Source of the DNA: Dendrolimus kikuchii | Lineage: Eukaryota; Arthropoda; Insecta; Lepidoptera; Lasiocampidae | Length of the DNA: 64,000 nt | Reading direction: 5' to 3' | NCBI GenBank assembly: GCA_019925095.2 | Contig: CM034409.1 | Span: forward strand, 2,421,001-2,485,000 | Shown: positions 1 through 10,570 of the stretch, piece after piece | Position numbering within the stretch: the first letter of the stretch is position 1 | Layout: each line of letters opens with the position of its first letter | Program-made: the position numbers and the translations under genes | Notes under the pieces: model-generated | Databases searched by the model: none | What the model was told of the DNA's origin: nothing | What the model saw: the letters and a program-made list of their open reading frames with translations, nothing else

Positions 1-162
1 CTTATTCTGGGTTCCTTGAGGGAATTCGCTATTTTGACTGAATTGCAAAATGTTGCTCAAATATAATACTATTGTGAATATCTAAGGTTTATTGACTGCT
101 TTGTATTTAAATTGATTTTCATAATATACTGATGGATATTAGAGACTAGATATTAGCATATT
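1..162. other. Unassigned AT-rich DNA
   Basis: No open frame, repeat or structured motif was recognised before the first SINE-A copy. Confidence 0.5.
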
Positions 163-480
163 GTTTTTTTTTTTATTGCAGGAGTTCAGCAGACAGGCAG
201 ACGGCCCACTGAATGCAAAGCGGTTACCATCGCCTATGGACATTTGCAACACCAAAGGTGCTACAAATGCGCTGCTGCTCTCTTAAGGGAGTCTGGAACC
301 TGGTAACTAATGCCGGAACACAACTCAAAGTTGTTATGGCGGCATGCTCTAGACCAGGGGTGGTAGCCATCCAGTCGGACTAATGCCCTACCACATGGCT
401 GTGGGTTGTTTAGTCGCCTCTTACGACAGGCCGCCCGGCCGCAGGAAATTGTATTTTTTCTCCGTTCCTGCACGGATAAA
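163..480 (-). repeat. SINE-A copy, full length
   Basis: On the minus strand the copy starts at TTTATCCGTGCAGGAACGG and ends in GCAATAAAA plus poly(A), so minus is the sense strand. A 5' hairpin pairs GCAGGAA with TTCCTGC. A second stem pairs GGTGGTAG with CTACCACC. The last ~100 bases resemble the LINE-L 3' end. No convincing tRNA, 7SL or 5S head is visible, so calling it a SINE is inference from size, poly(A) and the LINE-like tail. It abuts the LINE-L fragment that follows. Confidence 0.8.
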
Positions 481-489
481 ATTGTATCG

Positions 490-1134
490 CTGCTCACACT
501 TTTGGGCTGGAGCACGTGCCTACCAACTTAATCTTAAAGTTGTTAATGATCCCATACTCACAGACGGTCTAGATACGCTTGGCCTTAGGAGAGACTTCGC
601 TTCTCTCTGCATAATCTACCGACTGTATAACGGGAGTGTAGTGGAACACTTACAAGCCAATAGATGGAGCTGTGCAATAGTTGATGTCACAAACGTTTCC
701 CGAAAACATACAAACAATATATACAAATTTTTCAACTATTACAGATGGGCCTAGGCCTGCGAGGAACAACATCAGCCTCCCTGGAAAATCTTCCTTTGAG
801 ACGGAGACGGACACATCCTACAGGAGTGTCCCAAAGAACTGTTTAGAATGGTGCCTTCGTCCTCTTTCTACCATCGCACCGCTCGCCATCGGGAGTTCAC
901 CCCCACTTCCTTGAGCCGCTTCGCTCATGTACGCAACGGTTCTGTAGAACGTTTTTCTTGCGTACCGTGGGGTTTCCGAATGAGCTCCCAGCCGAAGTTT
1001 TCCCACAGCGCTACTAAAATTTCGAGGCCGGCAGAGCGTTGGTGACATCTCTTGTGTTGCACACGTCCATAGGCGACAGTAACCGCTTTCCATCAGGTGG
1101 GCCGTCAGCCTGTCTGCTGTACTTCAGCTATAAA
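490..1134 (+). pseudogene. LINE-L C-terminal coding remnant and 3' tail
   Basis: Plus-strand translation gives the C-terminal signature of a non-LTR retrotransposon ORF2. It reads an HFWAGARAYQ block, then LTDGLDTLGLRRDFASLC with IYRLYNG, then (after an insert) CPKELFRMVPSSSFYHRTARHR. A frameshifted arginine-rich block with a NELPAEVFP-like end follows. The tail at 1041-1134 contains GTCCATAGGCGACAGTAACC and ends in CTATAAAAA, parallel to the SINE-A 3' end. Frameshifts and a 183-base insert make it a dead fragment. The clade is Jockey- or CR1-like and not resolved. Confidence 0.7.
640..822. mobile_element. 183-base insert with 7-base target duplication
   Basis: The insert interrupts the LINE-L reading frame between the IYRLYNG and CPKELF blocks. 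GGAGTGT occurs immediately before it (633-639) and again at its right end (823-829), as expected for a target-site duplication. The insert is not recognised and has no obvious poly(A) or inverted ends. Confidence 0.5.
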
Positions 1135-1520
1135 AATCGATATTTTTGATATTGATTTCGGTATTTTGAATAAAAAATCGTCTGTTTAAAATAAAGTCCA
1201 CTGCTTTCATCATTATTTTATTACATCGCTCTCAAAGAAAATCGGCAGGAAACAATTAATCTTGAGCTTATCGTGCTTTACACTACGAGTGATAGATAAA
1301 CAGATAGATAACACTTTATTATACACTAATACAAAAATTAACTTAAAGGCTTAAAATTATATACTTTTATGTACAAAGGGCGGTATTATCGCTAAAAACC
1401 GAACTCTTCCAGACAACCCCAGGAATGAATTAAGATGATAATGGCGATGGTTGCATACGTAACATATAGTATTTATTTAAATATGTATAAATAATTTGCA
1501 CACCACCGTCATATACTTAG
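1135..1520. repeat. AT-rich interval with a CTTTATT repeat fragment
   Basis: Positions 1285-1425 carry an ACACTTTATTATACAC block and an ATCGCTAAAAACCGAACTCT block. The same pair of blocks recurs at 14275-14405, 21020-21135 and 56575-56710, so this is a dispersed repeat. Nothing was recognised on either side. Confidence 0.5.
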
Positions 1521-1831
1521 CTATCCGTGCAGGAACGGAATAAGAATAGAATTTCCTGCGGCCTGGCGGCCTATCGTAAGAGGCGACTAAACAACCCACA
1601 GGTGGTAGGGTTGATTTGCTCGACTGGATGGCGACCACCCCTGGTCTAGAGTATGCCGCTATAACAACCTTGTGTTGTGTTCCGGCATTACTGACCAGGT
1701 ACCAGTCTCCTTTAAGAGAGCAGCAGCGCATTTGTACCATCTTTAGTGTTGCAAATGTCCATAAGCGATGGTAACCGCTTTCCATCCAGTGGGCCGTCTG
1801 CCTGTTTGCTGAGTACCAGCAATAAAAAAAA
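1521..1831 (+). repeat. SINE-A copy, full length
   Basis: It runs from CTATCCGTGCAGGAACGG to CCAGCAATAAAAAAA. The central part has GTGGTAGGGTTGATTTGC in place of the usual hairpin, which suggests an older, mutated copy. Confidence 0.8.
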
Positions 1832-2228
1832 TATATATACTTGCGAATCTCCCGTTTATAAAATCCATAGCTCAGGTTGTGTAAAGCGATAAGGCCGCCC
1901 ATTGCTCCTACTTTTACTATTTAATGTAACCACTGTAAATAGTTTATTTTGCGGTTCGGTGGTAAAAAGAAGACAAAGAGCCCGAACGTACACTAGGTAA
2001 CGACTCGATCGCAGTCGAACCTCAACTGACTCAATCCTGATATACCAAGCCTATACACATATTTGCAGAATAGACATGGCTTCTAAAAATGTGCAATGAA
2101 ACCAGAACAATAAAAAAGAAAGATTTATGACGTCTTATTGCGGAACAATACAAAGGTATTAGCATGAACAATAGATCACTAAAATTCGAAGAGGTAATAA
2201 AACACCTGCAAAGGACCGGTTCGCAATA
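1832..2228. other. Unassigned interval
   Basis: AT-rich DNA with no supported feature. A short stretch near 1970-2030 is less AT-rich but does not match other parts of the window. Confidence 0.4.
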
Positions 2229-2637
2229 TCTATGTATATAAAATTCAATTGCTGTTTGTTAGTCTCTAATTTGGTTTTGAATCATTTGTGGAAGTCCAGA
2301 GAAGGTTTAAAAGGTGAGTAAATTAGGAAAAAATGCTTGAAATATAGTAAAAACAACAATTTCTCTTTCTCTTAGAAACTATTTCTAACTGTCAAACATT
2401 TGATGTTAATCGCGTCGTTTAGAAATCAATTAAATTTAAAAGTCGTTCAGAAATCAAATTAAATTTAAAAGTGAAGTTTATTTTTCGTTTGGTTTGGTTT
2501 TGAATGTCGAACGTTTGATGTTCGTCCCGGTTAAGTTTTGACCACATGTTTTACTAAAGTTAAAACATTCTGCAATTTTTATTCAGCTTTTTTATTGATT
2601 GATTCTGAGGCGGTACGAAGTTTGCCGTGTCAGCTAG
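2229..2637 (+). mobile_element. Complete short Helitron-like element (HLE-F)
   Basis: The 409-base element begins A|TCTATGTATATAAAATTC and ends GTGTCAGCTAG|T, with A and T flanks as expected for Helitron insertion. A short imperfect stem (GGC/GCC) lies just before the CTAG end. An internal ~27-base near-direct repeat (AAATCAATTAAATTTAAAAG) occurs around 2425-2475. It has no coding capacity, so it is non-autonomous. Confidence 0.75.
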
Positions 2638-2932
2638 TTATCAATAGAATTCTTTTTTTTTAATGCTTGGAAAAATCACAAGCACTATACAAAACAGTAT
2701 AAGAAAAGCCTACGGAACCAATAACAAATAATAACAACCGAGGTTACCCTACCGTTTACTTATCAGTGTTAGCAGTTTCAAGGGTCCCCGTAATAGAGGT
2801 CCTCACTACAATATTAGTGACAGAAAAACCTTTTGTTGACCTACTTAGAAAATGAGAAACAATGAGGGCTTATTGCTTAAATATTTTTTTTATTCTAAGC
2901 TTATCCAGATCTACATGACAAAACTATAACTT
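2638..2932. other. Unassigned interval
   Basis: AT-rich, with no recognisable coding or repeat content. Confidence 0.4.
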
Positions 2933-3164
2933 CTTTTTTTTATTGCAGGAGTTCAGCAGACAGGCAGACGGCCCGCTTGATGGAAAGCGGTTACCATCGC
3001 CTATAGACTTTTGCAACACCAAAGGTGCTACAAATGCGCTGCTGCTCTCTTAAGAGAGACTGGAACCTGGTCACTAATGCCGGAACACAACTTAAGGTTG
3101 TTCTGGCGACATACTCTAGACCAGGGGTGGTAGCCATCCAGTCGGGCAAATGTTCTACCACTGG
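2933..3164 (-). repeat. SINE-A copy, 5'-truncated at the common breakpoint
   Basis: It has a full 3' end (poly(A), GCAATAAA on minus) but stops at the CCAGTGGTAG position. That is within two bases of the breakpoint seen at 8347, 52742, 60325 and 60743. Confidence 0.75.
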
Positions 3165-4040
3165 CCCTACCACTTTACAGAAAGTGTTAAAATTACAGCA
3201 TAAAAATAACTGTTCGCGCCGCTTATTTTAAAATCCTGTCCCCTTGAAATTATTTCCACAACTACCCGCTTTCCTAACCGCGTTATCCAATCACCTCGTC
3301 CCAGCCGCCATCTTCCATTCCATTCGACTATCCTTGTCGTACTTACCGCTGTGCTAATACTGCTCGTTTTTACGAGTCAGTCTGCTGTCGACCCTCGTCG
3401 CACGTAGTCTGCTGTCGACCCTCGTACGACAACCCGCACATCTTTACCGCCACAACTTGCTATAAGTGCAGTTATACCGCGCCGCGTGTGTACAATTGAT
3501 TATCGAAGGCCGCAAGAAGGAGACAAGCCAGAAGATTTGCTGCAAGGCTCAAGATTTGGTGATCAGCACGCATAGTTAGTGCAGCCTAGAGGCACGCAGG
3601 TTAGTCTCCCTTCTTATCCATACCAGCAATCCTACCACCGCCATTTTGGATACGCGTTCAGTACTTAATACTGGGCTGCCGCGTTGACAATAACTTTAAA
3701 TCTTAGGGTTCCGCAACGTACATTACAGTAGATGATAGTTAAATGCATTACGCCAGGTGGCAGGACATTTTATGGGGGGTGACCGGCATGGAAACCGGAC
3801 CCGCCCGCACATGAAGGTCGGGGGGACGCACCCCCTCTCACCTCGCGGTGAGTTCGAGGAGCCGGAGAGACCCAGATCTCCGGCGAATAAATGGCGAGGC
3901 CAGCCCGCAAAGGGGTCGGTCGTCGTCCGTCCAGGGTGATGCTGAATGCGCGAGCAAGCCTGCAGCCCGGACGAAGGACGCTCTGTTATGATACTGTATT
4001 CTACGTACAATTGCTTACCTGTGCAATTGTACATTATATA
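3165..4040. other. GC-rich unidentified block, possibly retroelement UTR
   Basis: The block is clearly richer in GC than its surroundings. It includes a tandem pair sharing GTCTGCTGTCGACCCTCGT at about 3382-3428. A GC-rich segment at 3730-4000 is followed by a T-rich stretch with AATAAAGAGA near 4061. The layout resembles an untranslated retroelement region, but no coding frame was recognised, so the class is open. Confidence 0.35.
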
Positions 4041-4099
4041 AAACCAATTTGATTTTCTCTAATAAAGAGAGAGCATTATTAACCATCATATAGTTAGAT

Positions 4100-4425
4100 G
4101 ATGATCAAATTGATCGTGTACTAGCAGAAGGTGATGTCAGGAGCCTTAAGAACAGACGAGCTTGCATGACAAGAGTTATGAATGTCAAAGAGGCAAGTGA
4201 GGTGTGTAAGAATAAGCCTAAATGGCACTCTGTTGTTCGTGCCTACCCCACAAGGGAACTGGCGTGAAATTATGTATGTATGTATGTATGTATATAGTTA
4301 GAGTTATGAATGTCAAAGAGGCAAGTGAGGTGTATAAGAATAAGCCTAAATGGCACTCTGTTGTTCGTGCCTACCCCGCAAGGGAACTGGCGTGAAGTTA
4401 TGTATGTATGTATGTATATAGTGCA
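4100..4425 (+). repeat. Two RTE-1 3' tails in tandem
   Basis: The first tail (from 4108) encodes IDRVLAEGDVRSLKNR, then ACMTRVMNVKEASEVC, then the terminal ARREL-A-stop block, followed by an ATGT run. A second, shorter tail begins at RVMNVKEASEV (4302) and ends in the same ATGT run. Both are the extreme C-terminus of an RTE-type LINE. The tandem arrangement may come from template switching at the ATGT repeat. Confidence 0.75.
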
Positions 4426-4600
4426 GGCGTATTTTTTAATTAAATAAATAAATTGTAGGGGATACTGGTAGTATTTAAATAAAACACCGAAAAAATATGG
4501 CTGCCCGGCTTCGGGGGTGTGTACACGGCGTTGGAAAGTTAATTACGGCGGTTGCGCTTGCTTCGAACGGGGACTCGCGTGACACTGATTTTCAAATTTT
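4426..4600. other. Unassigned interval
   Basis: Mixed composition, with nothing recognised. Confidence 0.4.
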
Positions 4601-4914
4601 TATCCGTGCAGGAACGGAGAAAGAATACAATTTCCTGCGGCCGGGCGGCCTGTCGTAAGAGGCGACAAAATAACCCACAGCCAGGTGGTAGGGCATTTGC
4701 CCGACTGGATGACTACCACCCCTGGTCTAAAGTATGTCGCCATAACAACCTTGAGTTGTGTTCCGGCATTAGTGACCAGGTTCCAGTCTCCCTTAAGAGC
4801 GCAGCAGCGCATTTGTAGCACCTTTGGTGTTGCAAATGTCTATAGGCGATGGTAACCGCTTTCCATCAAGAGGGCCGTCTGCCTGTCTGCTGAACTCCTG
4901 CAATAAAAAAAAAA
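4601..4914 (+). repeat. SINE-A copy, full length
   Basis: Starts TATCCGTGCAGGAACGG and ends CTGCAATAAAA with a short poly(A). Both the 5' hairpin and the GGTGGTAG/CTACCACC stem are intact. Confidence 0.85.
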
Positions 4915-5984
4915 CAACTGGAATACACTATATAAACGATGGAGAACACGCTGCAATTTTTTTTAGAGATGTCTGTTTGTTTGGGAGTCACGTAAAAACT
5001 ACTGGGCCGATTTCAATGCGGTGTTTGCTTGTCGGCAAAAAATCCTATACTTAAAATCTGCGCTTTTTCCTCTGGGATTCCCGCGGATTTTTTTCTTGAA
5101 ATGATTGAAAATGGCCAGATTGAAAAAAAAAACATTTTTTTACTGATCAATGGAAAATTTTATATAATAAAATCTGTGATACTTTTTATCCTGAAAACGG
5201 GAGCGGTTCGAAGTTGTTCGGTTACATAAAAATTAGCTTAGCCCGACATAGTTTTCTGTATATTAAATAAATAAAATAGCCGAGGATGGCGTTGCAGTCG
5301 CTTTTTTTTGATGCCGTCATTACAATTCGCTAACAAACATAGAAGCTTCATGGCAACGCGTACGAAGTTCTGCTTGTACAACTTACAACTAGTTCATAAT
5401 AATATAACTATGGGACCTTTGCAACCAAGTTACAGGCCCAATCAGGGGTCACAAATTTTTCCCGCAAATATTGCCCCTGACTTGATAACTCTGATTAGTT
5501 TATACTGCCTTCGACCTAAACAAACGGAACATTCAAATTGTATACATATAGCGGCTTTGATGTGTTAAATTAAATAATTCTAAACTTGCCATATTAAAAT
5601 AAAAATTTGTATTAAAAAAAAACAACAGGAATTTATTTATTTATTTATTTGGTTCGTTTACAGTTACTACATCATAATATTGTAGGAGGCAATTTAAAAA
5701 TACAATACTAAGATTAGTGTGTAACCTGTTACAAACAAACACAGCTTAGGTTGTGAGTCAAAAAAAAATTTTATTCGATAAAATCAGGACAAACAAATTT
5801 AGACATAAATTTATATAAATACGCAAGCACACATTTATTATATACGAATAAATGAGGATTATAAAAAAATTAAAAATAAGAAGTAAATTAGTAATGATAA
5901 TTATAAAGTATTGTGTACAATCCCCAACGTTGGGATTGCACTTAAGCAGACTGTATTTTTGCGAATTGTTTGCGAAAAACCATT
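4915..5984. other. AT-rich interval with an HLE-like remnant
   Basis: Positions 4915-5010 (AACTGGAATACACTAT, then ACGTAAAAACTACTGGGCCG) match 22350-22450, so they are a dispersed repeat with Helitron-remnant phrasing. An ATTT run lies at 5634-5652. No coding potential is supported in the rest. Confidence 0.45.
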
Positions 5985-6065
5985 AGTTGGCCAGTGAGAA
6001 TAAATCTTACAACGAGTAGGTCAACTCACCTTGCAAAGATCGGGTTCGAGTCCACTTGTCGGCGC
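5985..6065 (+). repeat. tRNA-like head of a SINE (A-box and B-box)
   Basis: TGGCCAGTGAG near 5990 resembles a pol III A-box. GGGTTCGAGTCC near 6047 is a good B-box, about 60 bases downstream. The expected T-stem pairs do not form, so this is a SINE head or decayed tRNA copy and not a working tRNA gene. Confidence 0.45.
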
Positions 6066-6570
6066 CGACTCCTTTCTTCGTGAACACAATTTTGTTTAAA
6101 ACGAGTAATTTCACAACCCTCGTGACGACGATGCAGCACTGATGCACTGGTTGGCGACAATTGCGAATATTTTACACAAAATACGAAACGAGTCTCTTAT
6201 GAGGTGGATTTAACAACGAACGACTTCCGACATATGTCCGTACACGACGAGCGCAGCGAGTGACTCTCGCCGCAATTTCTACCCTCACTGGCTCACGCGT
6301 CAAATAAAAATATATACTAATCTAATTCAAACAAAATTGTCGCTAATTTATCAAATACAAAATGAACTTGAACTATTTAATGTTATTTAATGCTAATTTA
6401 TATTAAATTAGTAATAAAGGAAACGGTTTGTACATATTGGATGGAAGCATATTGTGCGATATTCGGCGAAACTTAGGTAGTGAATTGGCAAATATATCTA
6501 AAGTTGAGCTATATTTGTTGTATAGTTTAATCATTCGTGAAATGGGTGAAGTGCTGCCTAAGACCGTTTT
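6066..6570. other. Unassigned interval
   Basis: A mixed-GC stretch at 6100-6300 is followed by AT-rich DNA. No frame or repeat was recognised. The first stretch may be the body of the SINE whose head precedes it. Confidence 0.35.
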
Positions 6571-6872
6571 AACCGTGCAGGAACGGAGAAAGAATACAAT
6601 TTCCTGCGGCCCGGCGGCCTGTCGTAAGGGGCGAATTAACAACCGACAGCCAGGTGGTAGGGCATTTGCCCGACTGGATGGCTATCACCCCTGGTCTAGA
6701 GTATGCCGCCGTAACAACCTTGAGTTGTGTGCCGGCATTAGTGACCAGGTTCCAGTCTCCCTTAAGAGAGCAGCAGCGCATTTGTAGCAACATTGGTGTT
6801 GCAAATGTCCATAGCGATGGTAACCGCTTTCCATCAAGTGGGCCGTCTGCCTGTCTGCTGAATTCCTGCAAT
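6571..6872 (+). repeat. SINE-A copy, full length, altered tail
   Basis: The body is complete from AACCGTGCAGGAACGG to CTGCAATA. The expected poly(A) is replaced by a T run, which implies a change after insertion or a join to another insertion at the tail. Confidence 0.8.
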
Positions 6873-6941
6873 ATTTTTTTTTTTTTTAAAAGTACAAAAT
6901 AACTTTTTCACAATACTCCATCTATTTCAATAGTATTCTAT

Positions 6942-7268
6942 TACATACATACATAACTTCACGCCAGTTCCCTTGCGGGGTAGGCACGAACAAGAGAGCG
7001 CCATTCAGGCTTATTCTTACACACCTCACTTGCTTCTTTGACATTCATAACTCTTGTCATGCACGCTCGTCTGTTCTTAAGGCTCCTGACATCGCCTTCC
7101 GCTAGTACACGATCAATTTGATCCTGGAAGGTGTGTCGTGGCCTTCCACGACTTCTGCATCCATCCACTTTTGCAATATATATCTGTTTGCATGTATGCA
7201 TTCTTTCCACATGCCTGAACCACCGGAGCATTCTATTTCTTACCTTCACCCCGACACTCTCTTTCAGA
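6942..7268 (-). pseudogene. RTE-1 3' end (C-terminal LINE fragment)
   Basis: The minus strand reads MKVRNRMLRWFRHVERM, then VDGCRSRGRPRHTFQDQID, then SLKNRRACMTRVMNVKEASEVC and a final ARELA-stop. A CATA/ATGT repeat marks the 3' end. The RWF-HVERM plus GRPR blocks are typical of the C-terminus of RTE-like LINEs. All upstream domains are missing. Confidence 0.8.
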
Positions 7269-7634
7269 CTCTATTCTATTATAGTATTCTATTAACTTGC
7301 GTTGATACTCATCATGAAATTTCTATGCCGGGGGCCCTATATGAAAATGGATTCTTAAGGAGTAAATTCCAAAAAAACTCACAAAGAACCCAGTCCCAAT
7401 TACATCGTCTACAAAACTGACTTTGGAGTACGTACGTGCATCATTGAATTCGTTATGTCGGTGAAAAATGGGGGCGAAAAAATCTTATCTACATACTTTG
7501 GTGTTGACGGCTTACAAATGACGGCGGCATCTGAGCCCGCATTCCAAAGCACCTGCCGATAGGGATGGGGTAAATGATCGATTATTATTTTTTAATAATT
7601 CATAATCATCTTTATTAAATACAAATTCAACTTT
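7269..7634. other. Interval with a small dispersed repeat
   Basis: Positions 7325-7368 (TATATGAAAATGGATTCTTA, then AGGAGTAAA) resemble 10638-10682, so a short repeat is shared. The remainder is unassigned. Confidence 0.4.
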
Positions 7635-8347
7635 GTTTTATTGCAGACTTCAGCAGACAGGCAGACTTCCCACCTGATGGAAAGCGGTTACCATCGTCTA
7701 TACACATTTGTAACACCAAAAGTGCTACAAATGCGCTGCTGCACTCTTAAGGGAGACTGGAACCTAGCCACTGATGCCGGAACACAACTCAAGGTTGTTA
7801 TGACTAGGGAGGGGAGTATTATTGCGCGTGCTAATGCAACTCCACGCGGACGCCGGCGTTTGACTGGCATCCGGAGACGCAGGTATGCGCATGACTTCCC
7901 ACCCTGAATAATACCGCTTCGGGGGGCCTTTAGCTATCAAGGGAGCAAAGGATTCATCACCCCCGCTGACGAAGTGGATGTGTTCTGATTCCCGGGACAC
8001 ATTCAGGCACTTTTTGCACTGGATCAGACTGGGCGTAACTACGTTCTAAGTCTCAGCCTTTCCTACATAAAAAGCGCTGGGCACATGGGAGGAGGGTGGT
8101 TTTAGTGGGTAGTGGATGTTGCCCGTGCAACTTCTCTGAGTCTCCACACAAGCTGGTTGATTACTGTTTGGATTGCCCCTTATTAAAGGGTAAATCCTCT
8201 ATAATCAACTATGATCTAATCCCTTGCAAAGGACCCAGTATTGTGCGTAAATAGCATTTCCCCGCCTTAAAAAAAAAAGTTTGTTATGAGGGCATATTCT
8301 AGACCACGGGTGGTAGCCATCCAGTCGGACAAATGCCCTACTACCTG
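7635..8347 (-). repeat. SINE-A split by a LINE-Q insertion
   Basis: The 3' part of the element lies at 7635-7803 and the remainder at 8290-8347, with LINE-Q between. Read across the gap, the SINE is continuous. It is truncated at its 5' end at the common breakpoint. Confidence 0.75.
7804..8278 (+). mobile_element. LINE-Q 3' end with poly(A), inserted in SINE-A
   Basis: This GC-rich untranslated segment ends CCCCGCCTTAAAAAAAAAA. It is flanked by TTGTTATGA on both sides (7795-7803 and 8281-8289), consistent with target-primed reverse transcription. Related copies lie at 34847-35034 (plus) and 25060-25511 (minus). There is no reading frame long enough to name the LINE clade. Confidence 0.7.
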
Positions 8348-8785
8348 TCTAGGTTCTTTAAGAATATCACTAAAAATTTGTAACTCAATTGTGACACCGG
8401 CAATCGAATCAAAATACTTGTAAAACTAAAGCATCCAGAGACCCACTCAAATACACACAAAAATAATTGTCAAAAACCTGGAACCCGATTCCAACGCCAC
8501 TTACCCGGATTCGTTTAGGAACCAAATGACGAAAATAACGGACGTTTGTCATCTATATAGAACCTTTTCATAGTTTAATACATACTTCCCCCCTTGTATA
8601 GCAGTGATTCTAAACCGTATATCTACCTACCAATTTTGGTATATTCAGGCAATCGTCACGATAAAACGTTGCAAGAAAATGACGCTCTTTATTTTTATAC
8701 CTTGCTTAATTTCTTCACTATGTCTAAATCAAATTCAAAAGTTTTTATTCAAATTAAATTGTACTGAAAAACATTTTTTTAAGAT
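8348..8785. other. Unassigned interval with HLE-C-like phrases
   Basis: Stretches near 8440-8530 (CTCAAATACACACAAAAATA and CCCGATTCCAACGCCA) resemble antisense HLE-C text at 18670-18790, so this is probably a decayed Helitron-like piece. Confidence 0.4.
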
Positions 8786-9290
8786 CACATACATACATAC
8801 ATAACTTCAGGCCAGTTCCTTTGCGGGGTAGGCACGAACAACAGAGCGCCATTCAGGCTTATTCTTACACACCTCACTTGCTTCTTTGACATTCATAACT
8901 CTTGTCATGCACGCTCGTCTGTTCTTAAGGCTCCTGACATCACCTTCTGCTAGTACACGATCAATTTGATCATGGAAGGTGTGTCGTGGCCTTCCACGAC
9001 TTCTGCATCCATCCACTTTTTCATTGTTTATCTGTTTAGTCATTCTTTCATCCACATGCCCGAACCACCAGAGCGTTCCTTTCCTTACCTTCACTCCGAC
9101 ACTCTCTTTCAGACCAACTAACTCTCTTTCTTACTTCGGTATTACGAACGCGGTCCGCGAGCGTCACTCCGCAGATTTTGCGCAGTGCTCGCATCTCGAC
9201 CCCGTTTACTCTACTTTAATGCTCTCTCTTCCATACCCAACTCTCGCTTCCTCCATACGTAAGCGTAGGTACCAGCACCGTTTTTAAGAT
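8786..9290 (-). pseudogene. RTE-1 3' end, longer C-terminal fragment
   Basis: The minus strand starts near VLVPTLTYG (about 9270-9290) and runs through KVRKGTLWWFGHVDERM to ELA-stop and the CATA/ATGT tail. Several frame breaks are present. It is one of the longer RTE-1 copies in the window. Confidence 0.75.
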
Positions 9291-9951
9291 CACATGCAAT
9301 ATAAGTGAAAAATTAAATGTACTTCCTATTATATGTACACCGTTTCGCAACGCGTCATCTCTGTTTAATGAGAAAAAGCAACAAGAAACTCCCCTAGCAA
9401 CACGTTGATCTAAAAATTCTTTTATCGAAAGTATGACTACCATTTTTAATTTGAACTCTAATGTTCTTTTGAGAATTTCTTTAAACAAATTTTTCTGTCT
9501 TTTTCTTCATCATTTTATAATTAATTGTAGATAATTTAAGAATTTCCTTAACTTAGGTTGTCGGGAAGATATCGATTTTAGCAATAAGAGCGCTTTGTAC
9601 AAGCTTTTATTTTATTTTTATTTAACTTGCAACGTTTATCTGTAGTATGTTCGGGTCAAATCTTGCAACTGAATTTTAAAGCAGTTATCTCTAACCGATT
9701 AAGATGAAATTTTGCATACATATTTAGTTTGGATAACAATACATGGTTAAGTACGTGATATTATTCTAAATCCAATATGTCGGATGGCCCAGGACAAACT
9801 ATTTATTTTTAGGCACTCCCATGATATATGTATCAAATTAAAGGCGTTTTGTTCTATCAAGTAACTATTTTACGGTGAATTTTTGGCTTTTAGATCTTAC
9901 TGCATTGCACTAAAGTGCAAAATTTTTAAATTTCGTTCGAATTTTATTTTT
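9291..9951. other. Unassigned interval
   Basis: AT-rich. Phrases such as AAGATGAAATTTTGCATACA near 9700 resemble generic transposon-derived DNA, but no second copy was found here. Confidence 0.4.
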
Positions 9952-10263
9952 GTTTTTTTTATTGCAGGAGATCAGCAGACAGGCAGACGGCCCACTTTAT
10001 GGAAAGCGGTTACCATCGCCTATGGATATTTGCAACACCAAAGTTGCTACAAATGTGCTGCTGCTCTCTTAAGGGAGACTGGAACCTGGTCACTAATGCC
10101 GGAACACAACTCAAGGTTTTTATGGCGACATACTTCAGACCAGGGGTGGTAGCCATCCAGTCGGGCAAATGCCCTACCACCTGGTTGTGGGTTGTTAAGT
10201 CGCCTGTTACGACAGGCAGGCCGGCCGCAGGAAATTGTAGTCGTTCTACGTTCCTGCACGGAT
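9952..10263 (-). repeat. SINE-A copy, full length
   Basis: On the minus strand it runs from CTATCCGTGCAGGAACG to CTGCAATAAAAAAAA. An internal change replaces the usual AGAATACAATTTCC with ACTACAATTTCC. Confidence 0.85.
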
Positions 10264-10570
10264 AGATTATTTTTTAATTTTTTTTATTAACAAGTCTGCG
10301 GCATCGAGTTCCGTAACCTTTTTTACAGATTAATATCGACGAATTTTTATAATTTATACAAGCTTCTTGGTTATTTTTGTTTTCGTGTGTGATATTTATT
10401 CAATGATATTTGTGTTGTGGTGTAACTTACGAATAACTTATTATATTAATTTATTAATACTTATATCCTTTATAACTTATATATAATTATATTAATTTAT
10501 TCTAATTTGAATACAAAACTTACACTAATGTAGAGTGTACCTGTTACATGCTTGCTGGTGTTTTTGAAAT
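10264..10570. repeat. Rpt-R partial copy
   Basis: Shares TTCCGTAACC-like, TGTGTTGTGGTGTAACTTAC and TAATGTAGAGTGTACCTGTT blocks with 15005-15530 and 16550-17370. It is non-coding and unclassified. Confidence 0.55.
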
